From the NCBI GenBank assembly GCA_963806395.1, contig CAWDYI010000008.1, positions 1-64,000 on the forward strand: DNA of 64,000 nucleotides, in the 5' to 3' direction. The notes below the pieces were generated by a model. The model searched no databases, had not been told where the DNA came from, and saw only the letters and a list, made by a program, of their open reading frames with translations. The DNA is from DASSUW01 sp963806395. Lineage in GTDB: Bacteria; Actinomycetota; Thermoleophilia; Solirubrobacterales; Solirubrobacteraceae. Shown one piece after another: positions 44,726 to 53,777 of the stretch (position 1 is the stretch's first letter; every line of letters begins with the position of its first letter). Position numbers and translations under genes: made by a program.

Positions 44726-44751
44726 ATCAACGGTTCAGCTGGAGGCGTCGT

Positions 44752-45180
44752 TCATGCGGCGGCGGCGACGGCGCCGGAAACCGTCCGGCCCGTGATCGCG
44801 AACTCGCGCGTGACCATGTCGATGGTGCCGTGGATCGCGATGACCGCCGTGTTGTACGCCGCGTACTCGGGGACCGCGGTGTCGAGGAGCGCAAAGCCGC
44901 GAATCTCGTGCACCTGCGGCGCGTCGGGATCGGGGATCGCGTAGCCGCGGACGTCGGCGGAGATGGCGCCGCGGTCGGTCTCGATCGTTTCGCGGATGTC
45001 GAGCACGACGCTGCCGTCGTCGCGGATGCGGACCTGGTCGATGCCACGCACGCGGGCGCCGGCGAGCTCGCCCTCGGTCATGCGGCCATCGAAGTAGTTG
45101 TCGAGCCGGATGCCGCCGCTGACGGGTCCGATCTCGACGGTGTCGGTGAGGCGTGCTTCGAAGCGGTAGTCGAGGTTCAT
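44752..45180 (-). CDS. DUF3237-like protein
   Basis: 142-aa beta-barrel protein: LDYRFEARLTDTVEIGPVSG at the start, LAGARVRGIDQVRIRDDGSV and LDIRETIETDRGAIS follow the DUF3237 pattern. AAGGA precedes ATG 45180 with 7-nt spacing. Family function is unknown. Second gene of a unit with the cupin 26 bp upstream; a strong hairpin follows. Confidence 0.7.
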   Translation of the reverse strand: MNLDYRFEARLTDTVEIGPVSGGIRLDNYFDGRMTEGELAGARVRGIDQVRIRDDGSVVLDIRETIETDRGAISADVRGYAIPDPDAPQVHEIRGFALLDTAVPEYAAYNTAVIAIHGTIDMVTREFAITGRTVSGAVAAAA

Positions 45181-45206
45181 CGTGGGTTCCTTGGGGAGGT
45201 AGGGAG

Positions 45207-45641
45207 TCAGGAGATGGCGAGCGCCTCGGCGGGCGGAGGCGTGCCGAGGATCCGCGTGCCGTACGGCTGCCACTCGTCGTCGAACACGCTGACGACGGTG
45301 TTGGACGAGAAGATGCCGGTCACGCGAGCTGTGCCTTCGCCGGCGCCGGCCACGTCATGGGGCGCCTCGGCCGGCACCACGGCAATGCCGCCGGCCGCCA
45401 CGCGGCGGCTCTCGTCGCCGACGATGACGTCGACCTCGCCGGCGAGGACCACGAGGACCTCCTCGGCGCTGTCGGTGTGCCGGCCGAGGCGGGCGCCGCG
45501 ATCGAGCTCGAAGTACACGGCCGCGGTGCTGCGCGACCCGGTGCCCCGGTGGACGGGCCACGCGGCGCGGACCACGTTGGTCTCGTCGTCCCGGTGGTGG
45601 GCGGGCAGCAGATCGAGCTGCTCGGTCTGGATGATGTGCAT
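45207..45641 (-). CDS. Cupin domain-containing protein
   Basis: 144 aa. Cupin motifs LGRHTDSAEEVLVVLAGEVD and IAVVPAEAPHDVAGAG give H...E...H metal ligands. AAGGAAC precedes ATG 45641. Heads the cupin-DUF3237 unit; a copy of the nine-copy intergenic motif lies 77 bp upstream, so it may belong to that regulon. Confidence 0.8.
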   Translation of the reverse strand: MHIIQTEQLDLLPAHHRDDETNVVRAAWPVHRGTGSRSTAAVYFELDRGARLGRHTDSAEEVLVVLAGEVDVIVGDESRRVAAGGIAVVPAEAPHDVAGAGEGTARVTGIFSSNTVVSVFDDEWQPYGTRILGTPPPAEALAIS

Positions 45642-46031
45642 GAAGGGGTGTTCCTTATTCGTTGGACAGGCTGCACTACCAATATTGCATGCACGACGCG
45701 TCGATGTCGAGCGGTTCGTCAGACGACGGACATTTCGGTTAGCGGGCTGCCTATCGAAATCCTGGCGACGCCTCGCTGTGTGGCGCGGCGCGGCGCTCGA
45801 GCGGGCACAGCCGCCGGGAGGTCCGACGAATGACGAAAGGGCAGCCACTCCGCCCAATGCGGGCACTGCCTTGCCGGGACACCGGTGTACCGCCGAGCAC
45901 CGGCGTCGGGTCGTGGGGGTTTGACCCTTCGCGCCGCGACCTGCGGCGGGGGCACGCATGTCCCCGCCGTCCCACTGACAGCTCCGCGCCACGGCGTCGC
46001 GGACCAGCTCGAAGCGCGTGTACGCGATGGA
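45642..46031. other. Intergenic stretch upstream of the cupin gene
   Basis: 390 bp; includes one motif copy at 45718 and an AT-rich patch (45675-45695) that could be the cupin promoter. No coding potential seen. Confidence 0.5.
45718..45732 (+). repeat. Copy A of the GTCAKNCGACGGACGAA-type motif
   Basis: GTCAGACGACGGACA, 77 bp upstream of the cupin start. Confidence 0.5.
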
Positions 46032-47114
46032 CTATTCGACTGCGTCCTGCCGTCGCCTTGCCAGCCTCAACCCCTGGAGAACACTGCGCCTGGCCCGCCA
46101 CGCGATCCGTCGCGTGAGAACGGTCGCCGGTGCGGCTGCCGACGCTTTCAGATCGATCCGGAGCTGCACGGCGCGTCTCGAGAGGTCGCCGATGCGCTCC
46201 GAGCGCTCGATCAGGCGCCGGATGTCCGCGACCGCCGTGTCGGAGTAGCCGTCGGAGGGGTGGAGCCCGCCTGGCACGCCGTCGCCGTAGCCGAATGCCT
46301 CGAAGTCGGTCTCATAGAGGGTGTGCGAGGCGTCCAACACCTCTGGCACGAACACGGCGGGGATCGCCGGCAGCGGCGTCTCGTTCGCGCGGCGCAGGGC
46401 GAGCCGCTCCCCGTCCCACCCTCGCGCGCGGAGATGGCGATCGAAGTCCTCCACGAGCTGAGGCAGCTCGCTCGTCCGGTAGATCCGGCTGTACCGCATG
46501 CGCCTCGCGGCGAGTAGCCGGCGCTGCGGCGCGAAGTGGCGGTTGCGGATCACCTGCTCAGGGTCGCGTGCGATCGAACGGGCGAAGCGCACGAAGTCCT
46601 CCACGATGTCGCTGCCGCTGCGCGGGATCCGGGGGAACCATTCGGCGTCGCCGAATCTCGCGACCCACCACGGCTCGCGCAGAAGCAGCTTCGACTGCCA
46701 GGCGGAGAACAGCCGCGCGGTTGGGTGCCGGACGACCCCGAACACGAACCATCCGTCGTCGGGCGAGATGACCTCGAGCTTCTCATCCGACAGTCCGGTG
46801 GCCATCGGGGTGTGCTGCCACAACTCCCGACGGTGAATCGTCATCGCTCGCGTCTGCTCGCTCGACAGCGAGTTGTAGAAGCGGTCGGGATCCTCGCGCT
46901 GTACCTCGGCGACCAGCCACTTCAGGCTCGTGCACGCCGCCTTGTTGACGGAGACGTACAGCGTCTGCCACTGCGGCAGGACATACGTCGCCGTCGGATG
47001 CGGGGGCAACTGGTCACGCCGCATCGGCGAACTCACGTTCTCGGCGTCCGAGTCACCAACTCGGAGATGCGCGATCGGACGCCTCCGGCCGGTGGATTGT
47101 CCGTCGAATGACAT
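46032..47114 (-). CDS. Sulfotransferase family 2 protein
   Basis: 360 aa. PAPS-binding signatures of the carbohydrate sulfotransferase family: VSVNKAACTSLKWLV (5'-phosphosulfate loop) and VFGVVRHPTARLFSAW (3'-phosphate loop). No signal peptide, cytosolic. It transfers sulfate to an unknown acceptor, probably a glycan or lipid. Start uncertain: ATG 47114 overlaps a copy of the intergenic motif and has no ribosome site; ATG 47024 is an alternative that would put the motif 70 bp upstream. Confidence 0.82.
   Translation of the reverse strand: MSFDGQSTGRRRPIAHLRVGDSDAENVSSPMRRDQLPPHPTATYVLPQWQTLYVSVNKAACTSLKWLVAEVQREDPDRFYNSLSSEQTRAMTIHRRELWQHTPMATGLSDEKLEVISPDDGWFVFGVVRHPTARLFSAWQSKLLLREPWWVARFGDAEWFPRIPRSGSDIVEDFVRFARSIARDPEQVIRNRHFAPQRRLLAARRMRYSRIYRTSELPQLVEDFDRHLRARGWDGERLALRRANETPLPAIPAVFVPEVLDASHTLYETDFEAFGYGDGVPGGLHPSDGYSDTAVADIRRLIERSERIGDLSRRAVQLRIDLKASAAAPATVLTRRIAWRARRSVLQGLRLARRRQDAVE
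47094..47112 (-). repeat. Copy I of the GTCAKNCGACGGACGAA-type motif
   Basis: Minus strand GTCATTCGACGGACAATCC, overlapping the predicted sulfotransferase start. Shares the preceding CCAT with copy E. Confidence 0.45.
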
Positions 47115-47317
47115 GGTGCGGCCGGACGGGACCGAGCGGCGCAGATGGGCGCGGGCTCAGCGGCCGTAGGCCGAGTCCACGTCGGTCCACTGCTGATCGG
47201 TGAACATCCGGGGTGCTGCTCGCCGGTGCCGACGACACGCTCGGCTTCGGCCGGCACCGCCCGTCGGGCCTAAAGCGCGGTCGTCAGCTGAGTGACGATG
47301 CGCCGGGCGTCGCGCGA

Positions 47318-47899
47318 CTAGCCCGAACGCCGGGCCGGGATCTCGAGCTGCAGCGCGCTCAGGATGCGGCGCACGGCGTGGTCGACGTCGCGTGTCGGGA
47401 TGCCGAGTATCCGGCCGATCTCGGGCTCGGACGCGCCGTCGAGGAGCATCGCGACGAGCGCACGATCCTCCTCGCGCAGACCGGCGCAGCCGTCGTCGAG
47501 CACGGGCGCGGTGATCTGGGGGAGCAGGCGCGCTCCATCCCACACCTGCCGGATCGCGGCGAACAGCTCGCGGGCGCCCGCGCCCTTGGGAAGCATGCCG
47601 TCGGCATGCGCGAGGGTTGCCGGCAGCGCGAGTGTGGGGCTCGCGTAGGCGGTGAACATGATCACCTTCGGCGCATGGATGTCGCGTTTGATCCGGTAGC
47701 AGATCTGGAGCCCGTCACCGTGCGGTAGGTGGTAGTCGAGCAGCACGAGGTCCGGCCGCACGATGTTCAGCATCGGCCACAGGTGCTCGGGCTCGCCGTC
47801 GCTCTCGCCCGCGAACACGATCTCGGGCTCGGCGTCGAGCACGCTTGCCAGCCCGGCCCGCATGGCCGGGTGGTCGTCGACGACGGCGACACGGATCAT
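47318..47899 (-). CDS. Response regulator with diverged LuxR-type HTH
   Basis: 193 aa, same architecture as the regulators at 41.37 and 55.79 kb: VAVVDDHPAMRAG, LVLLDYHLPHGDG, MFTAYASPTLALP, MLPKGAGARE and HTH EDRALVAMLLDGASEPEIGR. ATG 47899 overlaps the kinase stop, giving a coupled kinase-regulator pair. Probably binds DNA as a dimer; the dyad motifs at 49.16 and 49.51 kb are candidate sites. Confidence 0.9.
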   Translation of the reverse strand: MIRVAVVDDHPAMRAGLASVLDAEPEIVFAGESDGEPEHLWPMLNIVRPDLVLLDYHLPHGDGLQICYRIKRDIHAPKVIMFTAYASPTLALPATLAHADGMLPKGAGARELFAAIRQVWDGARLLPQITAPVLDDGCAGLREEDRALVAMLLDGASEPEIGRILGIPTRDVDHAVRRILSALQLEIPARRSG

Positions 47900-49047
47900 G
47901 CGGCACCTCGGATCTGCTCGATCGGGACGTCGAGCGTGATCGCGGTGCCGCGCCCGCCCGCAGGCGTTGCGAAGTCGAGGCGGCCGTTGATGGTGGCGGC
48001 GCGGCTTTTCATCACGACGATGCCGTGCGCACCGGGGCGGCGCTGGCTCGCGATGCCGCGCCCGTCGTCGCGCACGCGCACCCGCAGGCGACCGTCGGCC
48101 GCCTCGATCAAGACGTCGATCGTCGTGGCGTCCGCGTGGCGGAGTGCGTTCGTGATCGCCTCGCAGCCGATCCGATAGGCATGCGCCGCGACCAGCGGGG
48201 AAAGCGGCGGCGCCTCGCCGTACACGCTGATGCTCGGACGCCCGTGGGGTGCCAGCTCGCCCGCGCGGGCGCGCAGCGCCTGCTCCAGCGGCCGGCCCTC
48301 GAGCGGCGAGCTCAGCTCGGCGACGCTCGCGTCCATCTCCGACGCGGCCGACTCGAGCTCGACGGTCGCGCGGGCGGCCGTGCGCTGGGCGGCCTCGGGG
48401 ACGCGGCCGTCGAGCGAGCTCACAAGCAGGTGCGCGGCGTGGATCCGCTGCTTGGCGGAGTCGTGCAGCTCCCAGGCGATCCGGCGCCGCTCGGCTTCGA
48501 TCGTCAGGCGCTCGCGCGCGGCCCGCTCGTCTGCGAGCCGCCGCAGCGCGTCCGCGGCGTAGGCGAGCGAGGGGATCAGCAGCAGCGGCAGCGCGAGGTG
48601 GATGGCCAGCGTCTCGGCGGAGCTGACCTGCAGCCCGCCCCAGACGGGGCCACCCACCACTGCGACGACGAAGAACGCGAGCGACGCGCCGAGTGCGAGC
48701 CAGAGCGCGCGGCGCGGCGGCACGCTGACCGCTGGGAGCGCCAGCGTCGACAGCCACAAGAGGTAGAACGGGCTCCGCCAGTCACCGGACGCGAGCACCA
48801 ACGCGAGCGCTGCCATGGAGTCGACGGCCCACGCCGCCGGCATGCGCCGCAGGCGCGGGAGGTAGATCACAGCGACCGTGCTCAGCACGCCGTAGAGCAG
48901 CAGGAGCAGTTCGGCCCCGCCCAGGCCGCCCCACACGAGCAAGGCCGCGGCGAACGCGGTGGCAAAGAGGCGGGCGGCCACGTACAGCCCCAGCCACCGC
49001 GTTCGAGCCACCTGTCGCAGCTCGTCAATCGCCTGTCCGGGCCCCAT
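47896..49047 (-). CDS. Sensor histidine kinase with multi-TM N-terminus
   Basis: 383 aa from ATG 49047 (AGGAGG 6 nt upstream). The first ~170 residues hold about six TM segments, including GDWRSPFYLLWLSTLALPAV and WGGLQVSSAETLAIHLALPL; then HisKA_3 with AWELHDSAKQRIHAAHLL and ATPase motifs NALRHAD and DDGRGI. Paralogue at 56.37 kb is alike over its whole length. A membrane-embedded sensor is suggested; the ligand is unknown. Confidence 0.88.
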   Translation of the reverse strand: MGPGQAIDELRQVARTRWLGLYVAARLFATAFAAALLVWGGLGGAELLLLLYGVLSTVAVIYLPRLRRMPAAWAVDSMAALALVLASGDWRSPFYLLWLSTLALPAVSVPPRRALWLALGASLAFFVVAVVGGPVWGGLQVSSAETLAIHLALPLLLIPSLAYAADALRRLADERAARERLTIEAERRRIAWELHDSAKQRIHAAHLLVSSLDGRVPEAAQRTAARATVELESAASEMDASVAELSSPLEGRPLEQALRARAGELAPHGRPSISVYGEAPPLSPLVAAHAYRIGCEAITNALRHADATTIDVLIEAADGRLRVRVRDDGRGIASQRRPGAHGIVVMKSRAATINGRLDFATPAGGRGTAITLDVPIEQIRGAA

Positions 49048-49156
49048 GCGGGCCTCCTGTCGTCGTCGCCCGTAGCCAAGGGTAGCCCGCGGCGGCTCCC
49101 GATCTCGGCCGGCCGGCATCGCCGTCGCACACGCGCCAGACCGAGTCGCGGCGCGC

Positions 49157-49172
49157 TCGTCAGTTGTCTGAC
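49157..49172 (-). repeat. Copy D of the GTCAKNCGACGGACGAA-type motif
   Basis: Minus strand GTCAGACAACTGACGA, 110 bp upstream of the kinase start at 49047 and oriented towards it. Confidence 0.5.
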
Positions 49173-49272
49173 GATAATGGGGCGGAACGCGCGCCTGCGG
49201 GACAAGAACCCGGGTGCACGGAATGAGCGGCTCAGCCCTCCAGTTGAGTAACTCGGTTGACAGCGCGATCCG

Positions 49273-49298
49273 CCGGCGGCCGGGGGAGCGGCCGCCGG
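49273..49298. terminator. GC hairpin, copy 2 of a repeated element
   Basis: CCGGCGGCCG-GGGGAG-CGGCCGCCGG, perfect 10-bp stem. Preceded by ACTCGGTTGACAGCG at 49250-49264, as in the copy at 39.7 kb. Confidence 0.6.
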
Positions 49299-49314
49299 CG
49301 GCCGCGCCCGCGTT

Positions 49315-49326
49315 GAGTACGTACTC
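49315..49326. promoter_or_regulatory. 12-bp perfect palindrome GAGTACGTACTC
   Basis: Self-complementary over 12 bp, 17 bp beyond the hairpin, about 270 bp upstream of the kinase operon. Could be an operator; no family match made. Confidence 0.3.
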
Positions 49327-49510
49327 GGGAGCCGCCGCTGATCAGCTACGAGGCCGTGTGGTGCTGCGGCGTCGGACGGCGTTCTAAACCCGTGGCCCGG
49401 CGCATCGGCCGGGCCCACGGGGATCGGTGGCGGATCGCCAGCCCGCGGACGCTCTGCCGGGGGACGATGCCGCGTTGAGGACGTCATGCCCGCGCCACGC
49501 GGGCGCTGGG

Positions 49511-49532
49511 GCTCGTCCGTCCGTTGGATGAC
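49511..49532 (-). repeat. Copy H of the GTCAKNCGACGGACGAA-type motif
   Basis: Minus strand GTCATCCAACGGACGGACGA, 12 bp past the glycosidase stop and 464 bp upstream of the kinase start. Confidence 0.45.
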
Positions 49533-49543
49533 GGTCTTGAACA

Positions 49544-50920
49544 TCAGCGCCGTTGAATCACGCGTGTGCGCGACCCGTAGGCAGTGCCCCCCGCTGAGCG
49601 CCAGCGGACGCGGTAGGAGCGGCCGCTGTGGTAGCGCGTCGTCGAGATCCAATAGCCGGCGCGGTTGGTCCGGTCGTTCTTGAGGTGCCGCCAGCGCGCC
49701 CGTCGGCCGCGGTACTGGATCTCCACACGGTCTCGACCGGTATGGGGCCGCACGTAGCCCCACAGGCGTACGCGGCGGCCGGTGCGGCGCGCGACCATCG
49801 GCAGGCGGAAGCCGCGGTAGGCGAGCTTCTTGCGGCCGCCGGCGAAGCGGAGGCCGGACTCGAAGCCTCCGTAACGGTCCTTGCCGGTGCCGGCCGGATC
49901 GTCACGCATCAGGTACTGGGAGATGGCGCGCACGCGGCGGTTGGCCCAGGCGATCTTCTCGCCGATCGACCGGTACTCGGCCTGGCGCGTCTGGCTGACG
50001 CCGTAGTGCGGGTCGGGGGTGCTCTGGATCCCGAACTCGGTCAGGTAGACCGGGAGCCGGCGGCGTACCGCGCGGGCGCGCCCGGCGCGGTCGAGCGCAC
50101 GGGTCAGGCGGCCGAGTGATCCGATCGTCACGTCGTCGCGGCGCCGGGAGACGAAGAATGGCCCGCTGCGGGTGGTGTAGGGGTGATGGGCGTAGCCGTC
50201 CGCGGGCAGTCGCTTGCACCCGCGGGCCTTGCGATAGCGGCGGTTCAGGCACAGCGCGCCGCGCAGGAACCGCAGCGGGTGGACGACGTGGCTGTTGCCG
50301 CGCGGCGCGGTCTCGCCCATCAGGACACGATCGCGGCCGTTGCCTGTCCGCGCGAGCGCGCGGTGAGCGGCCCAGAACAGCCGCCGGTAGAGGCGTGGCG
50401 AGTACGGCTTGTGGCGCCGATACTGCGGGCCGAGGAACTGCGGGTGGTTGGGCTCGTTCCAGATCGACCAGTGGGTGATTCGCGTCCCGAACTGGCGCCC
50501 GACGGCGGTCATGAAACGCTCGAACCGAGTGGGACTCGGGTAGTCGACGCCGTTGTTGATCAGCGTCGCCCAGTCCGGCGCAGGTCCGCTGGGCGTGATG
50601 AGCACGCGCACGCCTCGGGCGCGCGCCTCGGCGACGATGCGCTCATAGGTGCTCCAGTCATACGCGGCCGGGTCAGCCTCATCGAAGCGCGGCGCGCCGT
50701 TGCCGTCGGGCTGCGGCGCCACGTCACGCCAGTACAGGACGACCCGGATCCACCGCACTCCGAAGCGCTGGATCTCGTCGAACGTCCGCGCGCGCAGCGC
50801 GGCGTCCGGGCTCTTGAGCTCGCGCGAGGCCTCGAAGATCGTGAACTGCGAACCGCGCGCCTGCGCGGCGGGCGCGGCGAGTGCCAGCACAGCGAGCGCG
50901 ACGCCGAGCGCACGCATCAC
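49544..50920 (-). CDS. Secreted clan GH-A glycosidase-like protein
   Basis: 458 aa with a signal peptide (MMRALGVALAVLALAAPAAQ, cleavage near AQA-RG). The (beta/alpha)8 barrel shows the catalytic acid/base Glu in HWSIWNEPNHP and the nucleophile Glu in VYLTEFGIQ, 150 residues later, as in GH5/GH39-type enzymes. A basic C-terminal beta domain (~370-458) may bind wall polymers. ATG 50920 overlaps the stop of the upstream peptidoglycan-hydrolase-like gene, so both are exported and coexpressed, probably for wall or polysaccharide remodelling. Confidence 0.83.
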   Translation of the reverse strand: MMRALGVALAVLALAAPAAQARGSQFTIFEASRELKSPDAALRARTFDEIQRFGVRWIRVVLYWRDVAPQPDGNGAPRFDEADPAAYDWSTYERIVAEARARGVRVLITPSGPAPDWATLINNGVDYPSPTRFERFMTAVGRQFGTRITHWSIWNEPNHPQFLGPQYRRHKPYSPRLYRRLFWAAHRALARTGNGRDRVLMGETAPRGNSHVVHPLRFLRGALCLNRRYRKARGCKRLPADGYAHHPYTTRSGPFFVSRRRDDVTIGSLGRLTRALDRAGRARAVRRRLPVYLTEFGIQSTPDPHYGVSQTRQAEYRSIGEKIAWANRRVRAISQYLMRDDPAGTGKDRYGGFESGLRFAGGRKKLAYRGFRLPMVARRTGRRVRLWGYVRPHTGRDRVEIQYRGRRARWRHLKNDRTNRAGYWISTTRYHSGRSYRVRWRSAGGTAYGSRTRVIQRR

Positions 50921-51681
50921 AGGCCCTCCGCGTGCCGGGCGACGTACCGGCGCGACGAGCGGCGTTCGGGGCGCCAGCGCGGCCCGCGCTCACCGCGGCC
51001 GGACGTGTCGAACCGCAGGCCGGCGATCACCGCGTATGCGTGGCCGCCGTTGGCGTAGACGGTGATCCACGTACCACGCCCGCGGCGACCCCAGCGCATC
51101 AGACCGGGGGAGGCGAGCGGGCGAGCGAGCAGGCGGGCTCCGTGCAGTGCGTACGAAACGGAGCCCGAGCAGTCGTAGCCCGATGAGCGGAACCGGCGGT
51201 GGCCGCCTCCGTAGCGGTACGGCTTGCGGGTGATGCGATTGGCGGCTGCGATTGCGTCGCGCACCGCCTCGGGCGCGTCGGCCGGCGCGATCGCGGTGCG
51301 CCCGTCGGCCGCCAGCGTGGCTCGCCCGGGCGGCGGCGTCGCGCGTGCAGAACGGCGCGCAGCGCGGACTCGCCGACGGATGCCACGAGCCTCCAGCCGG
51401 GACACGCGGCCATCCACCCGGAGGTGCTCGGATCGCTCGTAGCGCCGGACGCTGCGCCGGGTGCCGCGGCCGAAGATGCCGTCGACATGGGTCGGCTGAC
51501 CGAGATAGGTCAGCCAGCGCTGGAGCACGCGGACGTCATGACCGCGGCTGCCGACGTGCAGCGTGCGGTGAACCGAGGCGGCATCACCCGGCGCCGCATG
51601 GGCCGCCGCGAGTGCGGCGAACGCGAGCGCGCAGCGGGCAGGGGTACGACGTGCATGCCGCATAGGCGAGGTGCGAGTCAA
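50917..51681 (-). CDS. Secreted peptidoglycan-binding NlpC/P60-like hydrolase
   Basis: 254 aa. TTG 51681 chosen because AAGGAG lies just upstream; ATG 51663 is inside. Signal-like N-terminus (ALAFAALAAAHAAPGDA), a PG-binding domain (VGSRGHDVRVLQRWLTYLGQ ... DGIFGRGTRRSVRRYE) and an NlpC/P60-like domain with the catalytic Cys in SGYDCSGSVSYAL and His in NGGHAYAVIAG. Likely cleaves cell-wall peptides. Overlaps the glycosidase gene. Confidence 0.83.
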   Translation of the reverse strand: MTRTSPMRHARRTPARCALAFAALAAAHAAPGDAASVHRTLHVGSRGHDVRVLQRWLTYLGQPTHVDGIFGRGTRRSVRRYERSEHLRVDGRVSRLEARGIRRRVRAARRSARATPPPGRATLAADGRTAIAPADAPEAVRDAIAAANRITRKPYRYGGGHRRFRSSGYDCSGSVSYALHGARLLARPLASPGLMRWGRRGRGTWITVYANGGHAYAVIAGLRFDTSGRGERGPRWRPERRSSRRYVARHAEGL

Positions 51682-52004
51682 TGAAGCTCCTTCCAGACGT
51701 CTCCGAGGTGAGCTGACGGGCTCGCGCTGGAAGTGGCTGCGCTACGCCGAACCCAAGCTCGGCGATTCGCCCCGGGCGGACGGGTGTCCGCCAGTGGTTC
51801 CCCCGGCCGGCCGGGCGCTCTCGCCGGGCCGGTTCAACGATGTGCTGGAGGTCCCAACTCGATGGGCGAACGTAAGTTGCCGCAACCGCCGGCCGCCCGT
51901 CATTGCACTGACGAAGAGGCACCGCCGGCCGGTGAACGACGCAGTGACCCTACTCGTCCGTCGTCTGACGACACGGCGCCGCGGGCGCCCGGCTCGGTCA
52001 CATT
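51682..52004. other. Divergent intergenic region
   Basis: About 320 bp between the wall-hydrolase pair and the LuxR regulator; contains motif copy B. No coding potential recognised. Confidence 0.5.
51954..51969 (-). repeat. Copy B of the GTCAKNCGACGGACGAA-type motif
   Basis: Minus strand GTCAGACGACGGACGA, with a perfect 13-bp dyad GTCGTC-T-GACGAC at 51960-51972 on the plus strand; 36 bp upstream of the LuxR start. Confidence 0.55.
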
Positions 52005-53666
52005 ATGTCTTGCCCCATGCTCGACGACGCGGACGCCTTCGCAGACGGGCTCTCAGCCGGTCGCGCGGCGCTGGCGGCAGGAGCATGGGAGCGAGCGCGC
52101 GACCGCTTCCGGGCGGCGCTCGCCGTCTGCGACGGCGGCGCAGCGTGGGAGGGGCTGGGCTGGGCCGCATGGTGGCTCGACGACGAGGCGTTGACGTTCC
52201 ACGCCCGCGAGCGCGCCTTCCGCTCTTATCGGCGCGAATCCGATGCGACCGGCGCGGGTCGCGTGGCGGCGTGGATCGCGGCCGATTTCCGCGAGTTCCG
52301 CGGTGAAGACGCGTCGTGGGCCGCGGCTGGCTCGAGCGGGCCCACCGCTTGCTCGACCCCCTCCCCGAGTCGCCCGAGCAGGGCTGGCTGGCGCTGATCG
52401 ACGCCGACTTCGCGCTGAACATCGACCGTGATCTCGACGCCATGCTCGGTCTGGCGCGTCATGCAAGCGCGCTCGGCCGGCGCCTCGACGTGGCCGACGT
52501 CGAAGCTGTCGGGCTCGGCATCGAAGGCCTGGCCATGGTCTGTCGCGGGTCGGTCGAGGATGGCATGCGGAAACTCGACGAGGCTTCCGCGATCGCGACT
52601 GCCGAAGACATGCACCTGCCGCTCTCGTCCGGCTGGGCGCTCTGCTGCGTGCTCAGCGCGTGCGATGGGATCGGGGACTTCCGGCGCGCCGCGCAGTGGT
52701 GCGACTCCGTGCGGACCTTCACCGACCGCTGGGGCGGTCGGCAGCTGCTCGGTGTCTGCCGGACGTCGTACGGACGGATCCTGGCCGCCCATGGCGACTG
52801 GCCGGCGGCGGAGAGCGAGCTGCTCGGCGCCGTGGAGGACCTGGAACGGGCGCGACCGGGCATGGCGGCCCTCGGGCTGTGCCGGCTCGGCGAGCTCCGT
52901 GCCCGTCAGGGCCGGAGCGGGGAGGCGCGGAGCCTCTTCGAGCGTGCCGGAGCGGCCGGGCTCGTCGGGCTCGGCGAGCTCGCGCTCGCCGACGGGGACG
53001 CCACGGAGGCGGCCCATGCTGCCGAGCGGGTGCTGCGCCGGCTCCCCGAGACCTCGCTTCTCGACCGCCTCCCCGCCCTCGAACTCGCAGCCAGGGCTCG
53101 GACGGCGCTCGGCCAGCCGGCGTCCGCCGCCCGCCACGGAGAGGAGCTCGCAGTCGCGGCCGAGGCGTTCGGCACGGCGTACGTCCGCGGTCGATCCGCG
53201 CTCCTGCGCGCCGAGCTGGCCGCCGCGAGCGCTCGGACCGACGAGGCGCGCCGCTGCTCGGAGGACGCGATCGACTGCTTCGAGGAGGCGTCGGCTCCGT
53301 ATGAGGCCGCCCGCGCGCGCGTGCAGCTCGCCCGGGCGCTGCTCGCGCTCGGCCTCGGCGACCGGGGCGCGAGTCGAAGCGGACACCGCGCGTAAGGTCT
53401 TCGCCGCGCTGGGCGCGGAGCGCGACGTCCGCGTGGTCGACGAGTTGCTCCAACCGGCCGCCCTCCGGCACCACGTGCTCACCCGCCGCGAGCTCGACGT
53501 CCTGCGCCTGGTCGCGCTGGGCATGAGCGACGCGCAGATCGCCGCCGAGCTCGTGCTGAGCCCGCACACAGTGCACCGCCACGTCGCCAACGTCCGGAGC
53601 AAGCTGCGGCTGCCGTCGCGGTCGGCCGCCGTCGCCTACGCCGGCCGGGAGGGACTCCTCGAGTAG
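52005..53666 (+). CDS. TPR-containing LuxR-family regulator (two frameshifts)
   Basis: About 553 aa. A long helical-repeat region (RDRFRAALAVCDGGAAWEGL, then TPR-like AESELLGAVEDLERARPG and similar) ends in a LuxR HTH: LTRRELDVLRLVALGMSDAQ then LSPHTVHRHVANVRSKLRL. Frames change near 52310 (one base missing) and 53370 (one extra). No ATPase domain is visible, unlike MalT/LAL proteins. Upstream of the flavin oxidase gene, which it probably controls; a pairing of this LuxR type with BBE oxidases is plausible but inferred. Confidence 0.82.
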
Positions 53667-53777
53667 CGCTGGCCGTTTCCGGCCACGCCGGTGGGCAGGA
53701 TGGCCGGAAGTGGCGAAGACGCGCCGCCACGTCCCACCTAGCGTCCAACGTGACCACGACACGGAAGGACGAACTCG

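Larger units (their letters stand above)
49048..49543. other. Intergenic stretch upstream of the kinase operon
   Basis: About 500 bp holding two motif copies, a large hairpin, and a 12-bp palindrome, each annotated separately. No coding sequence. Confidence 0.6.

Noticed and set aside
43555..44730. 391-aa minus-strand ORF spanning the kinase gene
   Set aside because: Most of it is an out-of-frame shadow of the kinase; only its first ~50 residues after MLFFWHL are meaningful, as a crp remnant.
47157..47543. Minus-strand ORF ending MFTDQQWTDVDSAYGR
   Set aside because: It overlaps the response regulator antisense-frame and only the last 16 codons lie in free space; no ribosome site or family support.
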